A stretch of 55,119 bases of DNA from Bacteroidota bacterium (lineage in GTDB: Bacteria; Bacteroidota; Bacteroidia; Chitinophagales; Chitinophagaceae): positions 1-55,119 of the forward strand of contig JAEZLJ010000082.1 in NCBI GenBank assembly GCA_023415275.1, read 5' to 3'. The number at the start of each line of letters is the position of its first letter. Position 1 is the first letter of the stretch. Under the pieces are notes generated by a model that was not told the DNA's origin, made no database searches, and worked only from the letters and a program-made list of their open reading frames with translations. This document shows positions 37,055 to 46,540 of the stretch, in pieces. Both the position numbers and the translations under genes were made by a program.

Positions 37055-38125
37055 ATGACCGAAACTAAACTAATGAAGGGCAATGAAGCACTAGCCGAAG
37101 CTGCAATACAAGCTGGATGCGATGCTTATTTTGGATACCCTATTACGCCCCAATCGGAGGTGTTGGAATACCTTGCCCGCGAAATGCCAGCCAGGGGCCG
37201 GGTTGTGATGCAGGCGGAGAGTGAAGTGGCCTCTATTAATATGGTATATGGTGCTGCCGGAGCAGGGTTTCGTGCCATGACATCTTCTTCGTCTCCCGGC
37301 ATAAGCCTCATGCAGGAATGTATTTCTTACATGGCTGGTGCAGAATTGCCATGCCTGATCGTAAATGTCAACCGTGCTGGTCCTGGCCTGGGAACTATTC
37401 AGCCGGGACAGGGTGATTATTTTCAATCCGTAAAGGGCGGAGGACATGGTGATTATAAGATGATCGTGCTTGCGCCTTCATCTGTGCAGGAAATGGCAGA
37501 TCATGTTTTTCTGGGCTTTGACCTGGCCGACCAATACAGAAACCCTGTATTGCTGTTATCTGACGGAGCTATTGGACAGATGATGGAGAAGGTGCAGTTT
37601 CATCAATACCAGGACCCAAAAGTGGATAAATCTTCCTGGGCCACCACCGGGAAACCTGCCACCAGAAAGCGTAATTATATTACTTCCTTGTTTATTCAAC
37701 CCGAACAAATGGAACAGCACAACCTAAAACTTGAGGCTAAGTTCAGGCAAATGCAGGAGAGGGAAGTACGGTATGAAGAAATGAATACGGCAGATGCAGA
37801 CTACCTGTTGGTAGCCTATGGATTAAGTGCCAGGATATGCCATAAAGCTATGGATATCGCCCGGGCCAAAGGTATCAAGGTGGGGCTATTACGACCAATT
37901 ACCTTGTTTCCTTATCCTTCTCTAAGACTTGCCGAATTAGCTCTGCATTTAAAATTGGTGCTTAGTGTCGAATTAAATAGCGGTCAGATGGTTGAGGATG
38001 TAAGGCTTGCTGTAAATGGAAAGGTTCCGGTAGAGTTCTATGGCAGGATGGGTGGAATGATGCCCACTCCGGAAAGCATTGTTGAACATTTGGAAACCCT
38101 AATAAATTATAGCCATGCTAATTGA
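37055..38125 (+). CDS. vorB: 2-oxoacid:ferredoxin oxidoreductase alpha subunit (VorB-like)
   Basis: 356 aa; the pyrimidine-binding half of the TPP enzyme that decarboxylates a 2-oxoacid to acyl-CoA, CO2 and reduced ferredoxin. Family motifs are GCDAYFGYPITPQSEVLEYL, MQAESEVASINMVYGAAGAGFR and TSSSSPGISLMQE. The C-terminal domain (DYLLVAYGLSARI, GLLRPITLFPYP) is present. Sequence style matches subunits annotated VorB (branched-chain 2-oxoacid) in Bacteroidota; pyruvate or 2-oxoglutarate cannot be excluded. It overlaps the next gene by 11 bp. Confidence 0.93.
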   Translation: MTETKLMKGNEALAEAAIQAGCDAYFGYPITPQSEVLEYLAREMPARGRVVMQAESEVASINMVYGAAGAGFRAMTSSSSPGISLMQECISYMAGAELPCLIVNVNRAGPGLGTIQPGQGDYFQSVKGGGHGDYKMIVLAPSSVQEMADHVFLGFDLADQYRNPVLLLSDGAIGQMMEKVQFHQYQDPKVDKSSWATTGKPATRKRNYITSLFIQPEQMEQHNLKLEAKFRQMQEREVRYEEMNTADADYLLVAYGLSARICHKAMDIARAKGIKVGLLRPITLFPYPSLRLAELALHLKLVLSVELNSGQMVEDVRLAVNGKVPVEFYGRMGGMMPTPESIVEHLETLINYSHAN

Positions 38126-38924
38126 TGATACAATAAAATCAGATCTGGTCCTGGATAAGATTACAGATGATGAAACATATGAACCTGTATATCAAAAACC
38201 TGGAACGCTAATAGACGTGGATATGCATTATTGTCCGGGATGTTATCACAGCCTGGTACATAAACTGATCATGGAAGTGGTAGAAGAGCTGAATATACAG
38301 GATCAAACCATTGGTGTGGCCCCGGTAGGATGTTCAGTCTTTGCTTATGAATATATGGACATTGATATGCAGCAGGCAGCACATGGAAGGGCTGCAGCTG
38401 TGGCCACAGGCATTAAAAGGTTAATGACGGATAAATACGTTTTCACCTACCAGGGCGATGGCGACCTGGCGGCGATAGGTATTGCAGAAACATTGCATGC
38501 TATAAATAGGGGAGAGAATATCCTCATCATTTTTATCAACAACGCGGTATATGGTATGACCAGTGGGCAGATGGCGCCTACCACGCTTGAAGGTATGGCC
38601 ACTACCACCAGCCCTGGTGGCCGGAATACGCAGGTACATGGATATCCTATTCAAATCTCAGAATTGATAGCACCATTGCCTGGGGCTTATTATGTAACCA
38701 GGCAATCAGTAAATAATTCTAATGGGGTGAGAAGAACTAAAATGGCTATTGAAAAAGCTTTTCATTATCAGAGATTAAACAAGGGCACTTGCCTGGTAGA
38801 AATTGTTGGTAATTGTCCATCTAACTGGAAGATGACACCTGTGGAATGCACCAGGTTTGTGGAAGAGAATATGCTAACAACTTTCCCATTGGGTGATATT
38901 AAAATACCAAAGTCAGAAAATTAA
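38115..38924 (+). CDS. vorA: 2-oxoacid:ferredoxin oxidoreductase beta subunit (TPP-binding)
   Basis: 269 aa; binds TPP diphosphate with Mg2+. Motifs are MHYCPGCYHS, GVAPVGCSVFAYEYM, HGRAAAVATGIKRL and the metal-binding TYQGDGDLAAIG, followed by NNAVYGMTSGQMAPTT. The start overlaps the alpha subunit by 11 bp, indicating translational coupling. The Cys in CPGC is one expected for cluster or TPP control in this subunit family. It works with the alpha, gamma and delta subunits encoded beside it. Confidence 0.93.
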   Translation: MLIDDTIKSDLVLDKITDDETYEPVYQKPGTLIDVDMHYCPGCYHSLVHKLIMEVVEELNIQDQTIGVAPVGCSVFAYEYMDIDMQQAAHGRAAAVATGIKRLMTDKYVFTYQGDGDLAAIGIAETLHAINRGENILIIFINNAVYGMTSGQMAPTTLEGMATTTSPGGRNTQVHGYPIQISELIAPLPGAYYVTRQSVNNSNGVRRTKMAIEKAFHYQRLNKGTCLVEIVGNCPSNWKMTPVECTRFVEENMLTTFPLGDIKIPKSEN

Positions 38925-38945
38925 AAACTCTAAAGTTGCAATAAT

Positions 38946-39512
38946 ATGTTAGAAGAATTAATTGTAGCAGGATTCGGCGGCCAAGGTGTATTATCTATGG
39001 GAATGACATTGGCATATGCCGGGATGGTGGAGGATAAAGAAATATCCTGGATGCCTTCTTACGGACCTGAAATGCGCGGAGGCACTGCCAATTGTATAAC
39101 TATTCTTTCTGACAACAAGATCAGCTCACCCATACTTTCCAGCTTTGATACAGCCATTGTACTTAATCAGCCTTCCATGGACAAATTTGGTGCAAGGGTA
39201 AAACCAGGCGGATTATTATTATACGATACCGGAACTATATTAAAACCCTGTGAACGCAAAGATATTACAGTGGTGGGCATTGCGGCTACTACCGAAGCTT
39301 TGAAAATGAAAAATAGCAGGGTCATGAATATGATCATTCTGGGGGCTTATTTACACCTGAAACCAATTGTTAGCCTTGAATCTATTGTACAGGCATTGAA
39401 AAAAGTTTTGCCTGATAAATACCATCATTTGATTCCAGCCAATGAAAAGGCACTGGAAAAGGGGGAAGAGTTGATACATGAACTGGAAGAACCGGTAATG
39501 ATGGTTTGCTAA
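38946..39512 (+). CDS. vorC: 2-oxoacid:ferredoxin oxidoreductase gamma subunit
   Basis: 188 aa; CoA-interacting gamma subunit. It opens with IVAGFGGQGVLSMGMTLAYAGM and has PSYGPEMRGGTANCITILSD, both hallmarks of the family. A late EKALEKGEELI helix is usual. It lies 21 bp after the beta subunit and is the last gene of the set. All four subunits are therefore present and intact. Confidence 0.95.
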   Translation: MLEELIVAGFGGQGVLSMGMTLAYAGMVEDKEISWMPSYGPEMRGGTANCITILSDNKISSPILSSFDTAIVLNQPSMDKFGARVKPGGLLLYDTGTILKPCERKDITVVGIAATTEALKMKNSRVMNMIILGAYLHLKPIVSLESIVQALKKVLPDKYHHLIPANEKALEKGEELIHELEEPVMMVC

Positions 39513-39888
39513 AATTTCATTCTCCACTTGTTTTAGATGTAATGCTATAATCTTCAAGTTATAACCAATAGCTGCAACATCCCAGGTTGTATATAATTAA
39601 TTGGCCTTCATTTCAAATTATAAGCTTCTTCTTCTCTCATCTGCTTGAATCGAGAAACTATCAATAGTGGTTTTACTTCCCTGCCGTGACATATCTTCAG
39701 AATCCTGTTAATAGCATTGGCAAAACCTGGCGATTTTAGGTTGCGTTCAATAGTGAAACTATGTTCGGAAGGACGGTAAATGAAAACATTTATATCTTTC
39801 AAGTATTTCTTAATTTATCCCGGTTGGGATATAACACACTTGCTGTGTAAAGAGAAAGACTGAATAAATGATTTAAACCTTTTGTATT
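39513..39888. other. Gene-poor stretch with doubtful minus-strand frame
   Basis: Between the oxidoreductase and the GH127 gene. A minus-strand frame at 39608-39802 would encode 64 aa beginning with TTG (a Lys/Arg-rich protein with PGFANAINRILKICHGREVKPLL), but it has no ATG at the start and no family. It may be a small gene or a decayed fragment. The promoter of the GH127 operon must lie in the right half of this stretch. Confidence 0.3.
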
Positions 39889-41853
39889 ATGATCAAAAGC
39901 TGGCTGAAGACATTTTCTTTTATCCTTATTTGCAATGGAGCAAATGGCCAGGCAGGCTCCCTTCAAAAATTGTATCCTGTAAACTTCTCAGAAGTATATA
40001 TCAACGATAACTTCTGGTCGCCCAAAATGAATAAAGTGGCAGACGTTACCCTTCGTGCCTGCATTGATTATACTGAAAATAAAACCGGGCGTATCCGCAA
40101 TTTCGAAAGGGCAGCCCTGCACACCAAAGGTAAACATGAAGGTGTTTATTATGATGATTCTGACGTGTACAAAGCCCTGGAAGCGATGGCTTATTCCCTG
40201 CGTAATCATCCTGATACAGCAATTGAAAGAAAAGCTGATGAATGGATCGATAAAATTGCAGCAGCTCAATTACCTGATGGATACCTCAATACCTATTATA
40301 CCTTAACAGGACTTGAAAATCGCTGGACCGATATGGAAAAGCATGAGGATTATTGTGCGGGTCATCTCATTGAAGCGGCCATCGCTTACTATAATACTAC
40401 AGGTAAAAGAAAGATCCTGGATGTGGCCATAAAGCTGGCAGATCATATTGATTCACAATTCAGGTTAAAAGATCGTCATTGGGTTTCCGGTCACCAGGAA
40501 ATAGAGCTGGCCTTGATGAAATTGTATCATTTGACCAGCAAGGACAAATACCTGCAGGAAGCCAAATGGTTCCTGGATCAGCGTGGACATGGTTATGGTA
40601 AAGGAGTGATATGGGACCAATGGAAAGATCCGAAATATTGCCAGGATGAGTTGCCGGTAAAAGGTCAAAGGGATATTACCGGGCATGCTGTCAGGGCCAT
40701 GTACTTATATACAGGCACTGCAGATGTAGCTGCCGTTACTGGTGATGCCGGGTATATGAATGCCATGAATGCTGTTTGGGAAGACGTGGTATACCGCAAT
40801 ATGTACCTGACAGGTGGCATAGGTGCCCTGGCAAAAAACGAGGGTTTTGGTGATGATTACGACCTGCCCAATGACCAGGCATACTGCGAAACCTGCGCTT
40901 CTGTGGGAATGGTGTTCTGGAACCAACGCATGAACATGCTGACGGGTAATTCTAAATACATAGATGTATTGGAAAGAAGTCTGTATAATGGAGCCCTGGA
41001 TGGCCTGTCTTTAAGTGGCGACCGGTTTTTCTATGGTAACCCTTTGGCATCTTTTGGAAATAATAACAGGCGTGAGTGGTTCGGAACAGCTTGTTGTCCG
41101 TCTAATATTGCACGTTTGGTTGCTTCCCTCGGTAATTACATTTATAGCACAGGTAATAATGGCGTTTGGGTCAACCTCTTCATCGGAAGCAATACCAAAG
41201 TAAAACTGGATGACAACAATGTTGGTCTGAAAATGCAATCAGGCTATCCATGGAGAGGTGATGTGAGCATCGCGGTGGACCCGGCTAAAAAGAAAACTTT
41301 CGCTATGCACCTGCGTATTCCCGGATGGTTGAATCAACCAGTTCCTGGAAAACTGTATCAATATGCCGAAGCAAAAGAAACAAAGCCAGTGATCAGTGTA
41401 AATGGTAAAACAGCTGATTATACTATTACTGATGGTTATGCTGTGATCAACAGGGCCTGGAAAAAAGGAGATGTGATAACTATACATTTTCCAATGGAAG
41501 TGAGACAGGTGATCAGCAATCCTGAAGTTAAGCAGGATAAGGACCGGGTAGCATTGCAATATGGACCATTAGTTTACTGCGTGGAAGGAAAGGATAATGG
41601 TGACAATGCATGGAACATCGTAATGCCCTCAAATCCACAATTTGAGTCAGCATTTCAACCCGATCTATTGGGGGGTGTCAGCACCATTAAGTTTAATGCC
41701 AATGTGGTACAGATAAGTACGGATGGAAAATCCGTTGCTACTACCACGCAGCCAGTAAGTGCTATTCCGTACTATTCCTGGAATAATCGCGGCGCCAGCT
41801 CCATGCAGGTTTGGCTTCCAACAACCGTTACTAATATCAAGATCAATTATTAA
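39889..41853 (+). CDS. GH127 beta-L-arabinofuranosidase, secreted
   Basis: 654-aa exported glycoside hydrolase. Signal peptide ends near GANGQA. The (alpha/alpha)6 barrel includes YYDDSDVYKALEAMAYSL, the HEDYCAGHLIEAAIAYY motif, and the Cys/Zn centre: Glu 334 and Cys 336 in YCETCASVGM, Cys 402-Cys 403 in GTACCPSN. In the characterised GH127 enzyme these positions are the Zn ligands and the catalytic Cys nucleophile. C-terminal beta domains follow. It starts a cluster with galM (13-bp gap), a cupin and a broken relative, so it belongs to a sugar-use operon. The arabinose substrate is inferred from family. Confidence 0.92.
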   Translation: MIKSWLKTFSFILICNGANGQAGSLQKLYPVNFSEVYINDNFWSPKMNKVADVTLRACIDYTENKTGRIRNFERAALHTKGKHEGVYYDDSDVYKALEAMAYSLRNHPDTAIERKADEWIDKIAAAQLPDGYLNTYYTLTGLENRWTDMEKHEDYCAGHLIEAAIAYYNTTGKRKILDVAIKLADHIDSQFRLKDRHWVSGHQEIELALMKLYHLTSKDKYLQEAKWFLDQRGHGYGKGVIWDQWKDPKYCQDELPVKGQRDITGHAVRAMYLYTGTADVAAVTGDAGYMNAMNAVWEDVVYRNMYLTGGIGALAKNEGFGDDYDLPNDQAYCETCASVGMVFWNQRMNMLTGNSKYIDVLERSLYNGALDGLSLSGDRFFYGNPLASFGNNNRREWFGTACCPSNIARLVASLGNYIYSTGNNGVWVNLFIGSNTKVKLDDNNVGLKMQSGYPWRGDVSIAVDPAKKKTFAMHLRIPGWLNQPVPGKLYQYAEAKETKPVISVNGKTADYTITDGYAVINRAWKKGDVITIHFPMEVRQVISNPEVKQDKDRVALQYGPLVYCVEGKDNGDNAWNIVMPSNPQFESAFQPDLLGGVSTIKFNANVVQISTDGKSVATTTQPVSAIPYYSWNNRGASSMQVWLPTTVTNIKINY

Positions 41854-41866
41854 ACTACTACTCAAT

Positions 41867-43048
41867 ATGAATTGTTTCAATGCAAAGCTTATTTCGTGTT
41901 CACTGGTTTTGTTTTCATTACTATCAGCTTGCAATGATGGAAAAACAAATACAAAGGCTACTCAGGAAGATGCCCAAGCCAGGGGTTATGCATTACCTGA
42001 TCCTGCAAAATTTTCTGATACCATAAATGGTAAGGCAACTCAATTATATATTTTAAAGAATCATAACGGTATGTCAGCCGCCTTTACCAATTATGGTGGT
42101 CGCCTGGTGAGTTTGCTGGTTCCAGGAAAAGACGGAAAGCCTGTAGATGTGGTAGTAGGTTTTGATAGCCAGGAAGCCTACCAGAAAGCAACAGAAAGGT
42201 ACTTTGGCGGAACCATTGGAAGATATGGAAACCGCATTGCCAATGGAAAGTTCAGCCTGGACGGGAAAGAATATCCCTTGTCTGTAAATAATGGCCGGAA
42301 TACATTACATGGAGGTAAAAACGGCTTCCAGGAAGTGGTTTGGGATTGCAGTCAGCCCAATGATTCTACCCTTATACTCAACTATCTTTCAAAAGATGGA
42401 GAAGAAGGCTTTCCTGGCAATTTAAATGTAACAGTGACCTATTCCTTAAGTTCAGATAATGAATTAAAAATGGATTATAAGGCCACCACAGATAAAAAGA
42501 CAGTAGTCAATCTTACCAACCATGCTTTCTTCAATTTGAATGGAGAGGGTAGTGGTACGATCAATGATCATGTGTTGCAGGTTAATGCCAGTAATTATAC
42601 ACCTGTTGACTCAACCCTGATCCCAACAGGTAAAATTGAGCCTGTGGCAGGAACCCCATTTGATTTTAAACAGCCTGTTGCCATTGGGAAAAGAGTGAAT
42701 GATAATAATGAACAATTGAAATTTGGTAAGGGATATGACCACAATTTTTTGCTGGACAATAATGCTCAACAGGGAATGATTCATGCGGCTACTGTCAAAG
42801 GTGATAAGTCGGGTATCATTATGGACATCTTTACCACCGAACCAGGTCTGCAGTTTTATGGCGGAAATTTTATGCAGGCTCAAAATACTTTTAAAGGTGG
42901 GGCCAAAGATGAATTCAGAACAGCCTTTTGCCTGGAGACACAACATTTTCCTGATTCACCCAACCAGCCTTCATTTCCCGGTACCGTCTTGCAACCCGGC
43001 AAAGAATACCATTCCCATTCTGTTTATAAGTTTTCGGTAGCAAGGTAG
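41867..43048 (+). CDS. galM: Aldose 1-epimerase, lipoprotein
   Basis: 393 aa from ATG 41867; the frame is open further left, inside the GH127 gene. The signal ends in lipobox LLSAC (Cys 22), so it is anchored in the envelope. Galactose mutarotase motifs are all present: TIGRYGNRIANGKF, the His in TLHGGKNGF, NLTNHAFFNLNGEGSG and the catalytic Glu in FCLETQHFPDSPNQPSFPG. It interconverts alpha and beta aldose anomers released by the neighbouring hydrolase. The 13-bp gap after GH127 indicates one operon. Confidence 0.95.
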   Translation: MNCFNAKLISCSLVLFSLLSACNDGKTNTKATQEDAQARGYALPDPAKFSDTINGKATQLYILKNHNGMSAAFTNYGGRLVSLLVPGKDGKPVDVVVGFDSQEAYQKATERYFGGTIGRYGNRIANGKFSLDGKEYPLSVNNGRNTLHGGKNGFQEVVWDCSQPNDSTLILNYLSKDGEEGFPGNLNVTVTYSLSSDNELKMDYKATTDKKTVVNLTNHAFFNLNGEGSGTINDHVLQVNASNYTPVDSTLIPTGKIEPVAGTPFDFKQPVAIGKRVNDNNEQLKFGKGYDHNFLLDNNAQQGMIHAATVKGDKSGIIMDIFTTEPGLQFYGGNFMQAQNTFKGGAKDEFRTAFCLETQHFPDSPNQPSFPGTVLQPGKEYHSHSVYKFSVAR

Positions 43049-43079
43049 AGATCAATCAATTACTATTAAAACTTGGTGT

Positions 43080-43376
43080 ATGGTCATTACAGAGGCATTG
43101 CAATTGTCAGATGAAAAACCGGTCGTGCTGCAGATCAAAAACACGGAGAAAAGCAATGTGATCGCAATAGGACTGAAGAAGGACCAGGTATTAAAGAAAC
43201 ATCTTTCGCCCATCCCGGCATTACTCGTAGTATTAAAGGGCTCAATCATTTTTGAAATGGAAGGGCGTAAAACTGAATTAAAGGAATCCTCCACATTTGA
43301 AATACCTATTAATGTAATGCATGAAGTAACTGGTGTTACTGATGCCATTTTTATCGTGATTAAAGAAAAAGCCTGA
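43080..43376 (+). CDS. Small cupin-like protein
   Basis: 98 aa with a cupin-2 type beta-sheet: KKDQVLKKHLSPIPALLVVLKGSIIFEMEG for the first strands and STFEIPINVMHEVTGVTDAIFIVIKEKA for the second motif, where His in VMHEV is a likely metal ligand. It has no export signal. It lies 31 bp after galM and 22 bp before the broken GH gene, so it is part of the operon. Substrate or partner is unknown; a sugar-binding or sensory role is possible. Confidence 0.75.
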   Translation: MVITEALQLSDEKPVVLQIKNTEKSNVIAIGLKKDQVLKKHLSPIPALLVVLKGSIIFEMEGRKTELKESSTFEIPINVMHEVTGVTDAIFIVIKEKA

Positions 43377-43398
43377 TAGCTTAATACCCGCACTTTCC

Positions 43399-45445
43399 AT
43401 GAATACAATATTGAAAACATGCCTGGCCATTCTTATTTTGGCCAGTTGCGCCACCCGATCTATAAGCCAGGGCAAGTCAAAAGCGCATATTGCTGCTGCT
43501 GGTTATTTAAACAACAGGGCTCCCCTTCGGCAAAATCCTTATATAGAGTTGCCACTTGGCGCAATCAGACCCAATGGTTGGCTTAAAGAGATGTTGATAA
43601 GACAAAAGAATGGCGCTACAGGGCATTTGGATGAATTATATCCTCTCGTCATGAATCAACGCAATGGATGGCTGGGTGGCGATGGTGACCAATGGGAGCG
43701 TGGGCCTTACTGGATTGATGGCCTGTTGCCATTGGCCTATATTTTACAGGATAAGGAACTCATCGCAAAAACAAAGCCTTGGGTGGAATGGGCATTGAAC
43801 AGCCAGCAACCGGATGGATATTTTGGTCCTTCTCACGACTATAGCAATGAACCTGGCTTACAAAGGGATAACAGCAGGGACTGGTGGCCCAAAATGGTCA
43901 TGCTAAAAGTTTTGCAGCAATATTATTCTGCTACCGGTGATCAAAGAGTGATAAGGTTAATGACCAATTATTTTAAGTACCAGTTAAAGGAACTTCCTCA
44001 AAAGCCATTGGACCATTGGACGTTTTGGGCCCCGGTACAGGGGCGGAGATGACCTTGCCATAGTGTATTGGTTGTACAATATCACCGGCGATGCATTTTT
44101 GATGGATCTTGCCGAATTGTTTCACCAACAGACATTCGATTATACCTGGGCATTTCTTAACTCGGACATGCTTACGCAAAAAGGAAGCATTCATTGTGTG
44201 AACCTTGCACAAGGTATCAAAGAGCCAGTCATATATTATCAGCAACATCCCGATCAAAAGTATTTAGATGCCGTAAATAAAGGATTTGCAGACATCCGTA
44301 AGTATAACGGTATGGCTCATGGCATGTATGGCGGTGATGAGGCTTTGCACGGAAATAATCCAACACAGGGCTCTGAACTTTGTTCTGCAGTCGAGATGAT
44401 GTATTCATTGGAGAACATGATGCACATTACAGGCAGTGTGGGTTTTGCAGACCACCTTGAAAAGATTGCTTTTAATGCCTTGCCTGCCCAGGTAACAGAC
44501 GACTTTATGGGCCGCCAATATTTTCAGCAGGCCAACCAGGTAATGCTTTCCCGTCAGCAAAGGAACTTCGATATTAATCATGGCGGAACAGATGTATGCT
44601 AAGGGCTTCTGACCGGGTATCCTTGTTGTACTTCCAACATGCACCAGGGATGGCCAAAATTCACGCAAAACCTTTGGTATGCTACAGCCGATGATGGTAT
44701 TGCTGCCCTGGTTTATTCGCCAAGCGAGGTAAAAGCCTTTGTGGCAGGTGGACATGAAATAGTTTTTAAGGAAGAGACCAATTATCCTTTCGACGAAGGC
44801 ATACAATATACCTATTCACCTGTTCAAAATATCAAAGCCTTATCCTTTCCACTTCATCTGCGTATTCCCGCCTGGTGCAGCCAGGCTAGTGTTGAAATAA
44901 ATGGGAAGCATTACCTGCAAACGAAGGGAGATACTATAGTAAAGATCAACAGGGAATGGAAGAAAGGGGATGTGGTGTCCTTGCACCTTCCTATGCATAT
45001 CTTTAAAAATACCTGGTATGAGAACTCAGTCTCAGTGGAAAGGGGCCCTCTAACCTATGCGCTTAAAATGGAGGAAGAATGGAAAGCAGTTGCCAATGAT
45101 AAAGACCCTGTACGCTATGGTTCAAAATACTATGAGGTCTACCCCAAATCTGCCTGGAACTATGGACTTTTATCAGTTCCTGATAATGAATTTGCTAAAA
45201 GTTTTACTGTCAAACAGAAGACCAGTGTTTCAGGATTTCCCTGGAATCCTGCCAACGCCCCAATAATTGTAAAGACAAAAGGTAAGCGCATTCCTTCCTG
45301 GCAACTGTATAATGGCATGACTGGTCCAATACCTTATAGTATCACATATGGATTGGAAACAGAAAAAGAAGCAGAAGAGATTATATTGATTCCTTATGGT
45401 TGCACCAATCTGCGCATCTCGCAATTCCCTGTAGTTGGCAGATAA
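43399..45445 (+). pseudogene. Broken GH127-superfamily glycosidase gene (frameshift plus stop)
   Basis: One ancestral gene now read as three pieces: 43399-44052, ~44033-44602 and 44603-45445. It began with a lipoprotein-type signal (ILASC). The first lesion is an extra C in the CCCC run at 44030-44033: skipping one C restores FWARYRGGDDLAIVYWLYN. The second is an in-frame TAA at 44600-44602, where a Tyr codon would give DVCYGLLTGYPCCTS. Relative landmarks of the family remain (ELCSAVEMMYS, GYPCCTSNMH, CRIPAWCSQ-like later region). It resembles GH127-superfamily (DUF1680) enzymes. Two separate lesions make real decay more likely than one sequencing error. Confidence 0.88.
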
Positions 45446-45492
45446 ATTATGTAGCAATGAACATTAGTTCCGGGAGAAAAAAGCTGGCGAAT

Positions 45493-45530
45493 AAAAAGAA
45501 AACCATCGCTCTGCGATGGTTTTCTTTTTT
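45493..45530. terminator. Bidirectional terminator
   Basis: Long stem aaaaagaaaaccatcg (45493-45508) with cgatggttttcttttt (45514-45529), loop ctctg. It sits between the broken glycosidase and the convergent repeat-protein gene, with T-runs usable in both directions. Confidence 0.92.
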
Positions 45531-45536
45531 AAATCA

Positions 45537-46352
45537 TTACCTGATGATAATGCCGCCTCTTCCTGTTGTTTTGATTGTCCGGCTGGCTCCTGATTGAATA
45601 CGGTAAATGGAACCTGGCCTAAAGCCTTGTGCGTTTGGATTGATTACCAGGTTTCCGCCTCCAGGCGATATGACATTTCCACCACCGGATGACACTACGT
45701 TGGCGCCGCCTGGTGACACCACATTGGCACCACCGGGTGACACCACATTAGCCCCTCCGGCAGAAACCACATTGGCACCCCCTGCCGATATGACATTAGC
45801 ACCACCCGATGCAACCACGTTACCACCCCTGCCCTCAATCATATTGACGGCTATTGATTTCCCATTGATCTTTAGATCAACCACAAAACGGCCATTACCC
45901 AGGTCATAAAGGTCTAAAAACATTCCTGCGCTGGAAACGTTTGATTGGTATTGCCGGATCAGGTTTTTAAGTTCATCATAACTACGCCAGTTCCCCTCAT
46001 TGTAGTTTAAAATATTGTATTCCCAGGCATTGGGCTTCCTTCCATACAGCTCATTATATATCTGGGTAATCCATTGGTCGCCGGAAACCTCTGAAGGAGT
46101 ATATTTCCAGGTAAGATTGATCTTTTGACCTGTGCCGATCATCTTGTATTGCTTAATATAACCCTTAAGCTCATTATAACTGTTCCAGCTACCGTTGTTG
46201 TAATTTTTTATATCACATTCTTTGGCTGTGGGAGAAGCATTGTATAGTTCTTTGTATATCTGCACAATCCAGGGATCACAGTTTTGGGCATTACTGTTTT
46301 TTGCTAAAAAAGAACAAAGAATAAATAATAATAAAAGCGACTTCAATTTCAT
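45537..46352 (-). CDS. Secreted protein with two WIxxIYxELY modules and GGANVV octapeptide repeats
   Basis: 271 aa from ATG 46352, selected because it opens with a signal peptide (MKLKSLLLLFILCSFLA). After it come two ~45-residue modules: CDPWIVQIYKELYNASPTAKE and GDQWITQIYNELYGRKPNAWE, each ending with a YNxGxW-x-SYxELKxxIxQY pattern. Residues ~150-185 form a short beta segment. The C-terminal part has about seven octapeptide repeats of type GGANVVSP (DNA 45641-45830). The last 25 residues are basic. No catalytic motif is seen. Function is unknown; a surface, adhesive or structural role is a guess. Confidence 0.8.
   Translation of the reverse strand: MKLKSLLLLFILCSFLAKNSNAQNCDPWIVQIYKELYNASPTAKECDIKNYNNGSWNSYNELKGYIKQYKMIGTGQKINLTWKYTPSEVSGDQWITQIYNELYGRKPNAWEYNILNYNEGNWRSYDELKNLIRQYQSNVSSAGMFLDLYDLGNGRFVVDLKINGKSIAVNMIEGRGGNVVASGGANVISAGGANVVSAGGANVVSPGGANVVSPGGANVVSSGGGNVISPGGGNLVINPNAQGFRPGSIYRIQSGASRTIKTTGRGGIIIR
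45641..45830 (-). repeat. 24-bp coding repeats (GGANVVSP units)
   Basis: About seven and a half imperfect 24-base units in the minus-strand gene. Protein units run GGANVISA, GGANVVSA, GGANVVSP (twice), GGANVVSS, GGGNVISP and a final GGGNLVIN. Third-position differences between units show the array is not freshly copied. Confidence 0.9.
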
Positions 46353-46540
46353 AGTGTATGTTTTGGTTGGATGCAATGATATTAAAAATTGTTTTAAAAT
46401 ACTATGGTGTTCCATTTATCAGAGGTGCACAATTGGACACTATTTTAAATTGCCAATTCTGCGAACCATAAGGGAAATGCTTTTAGCAGAAGGACTTTAC
46501 TTTATCAGCAAGCCAGTCCTTATAAGTATTTTTATAGTAA

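Noticed and set aside
39608..39802. 64-aa minus-strand gene
   Set aside because: Only a TTG start, a stop a few codons upstream, no family; kept as doubtful in the gap description and not called as a gene.
45641..45830. CRISPR array
   Set aside because: The 24-bp units abut without spacers and encode an octapeptide repeat.
45607..45909. Plus-strand Pro/Thr-rich frame across the repeat gene
   Set aside because: It is the mirror of the 24-bp repeats; the minus-strand gene has a signal peptide and conserved modules.
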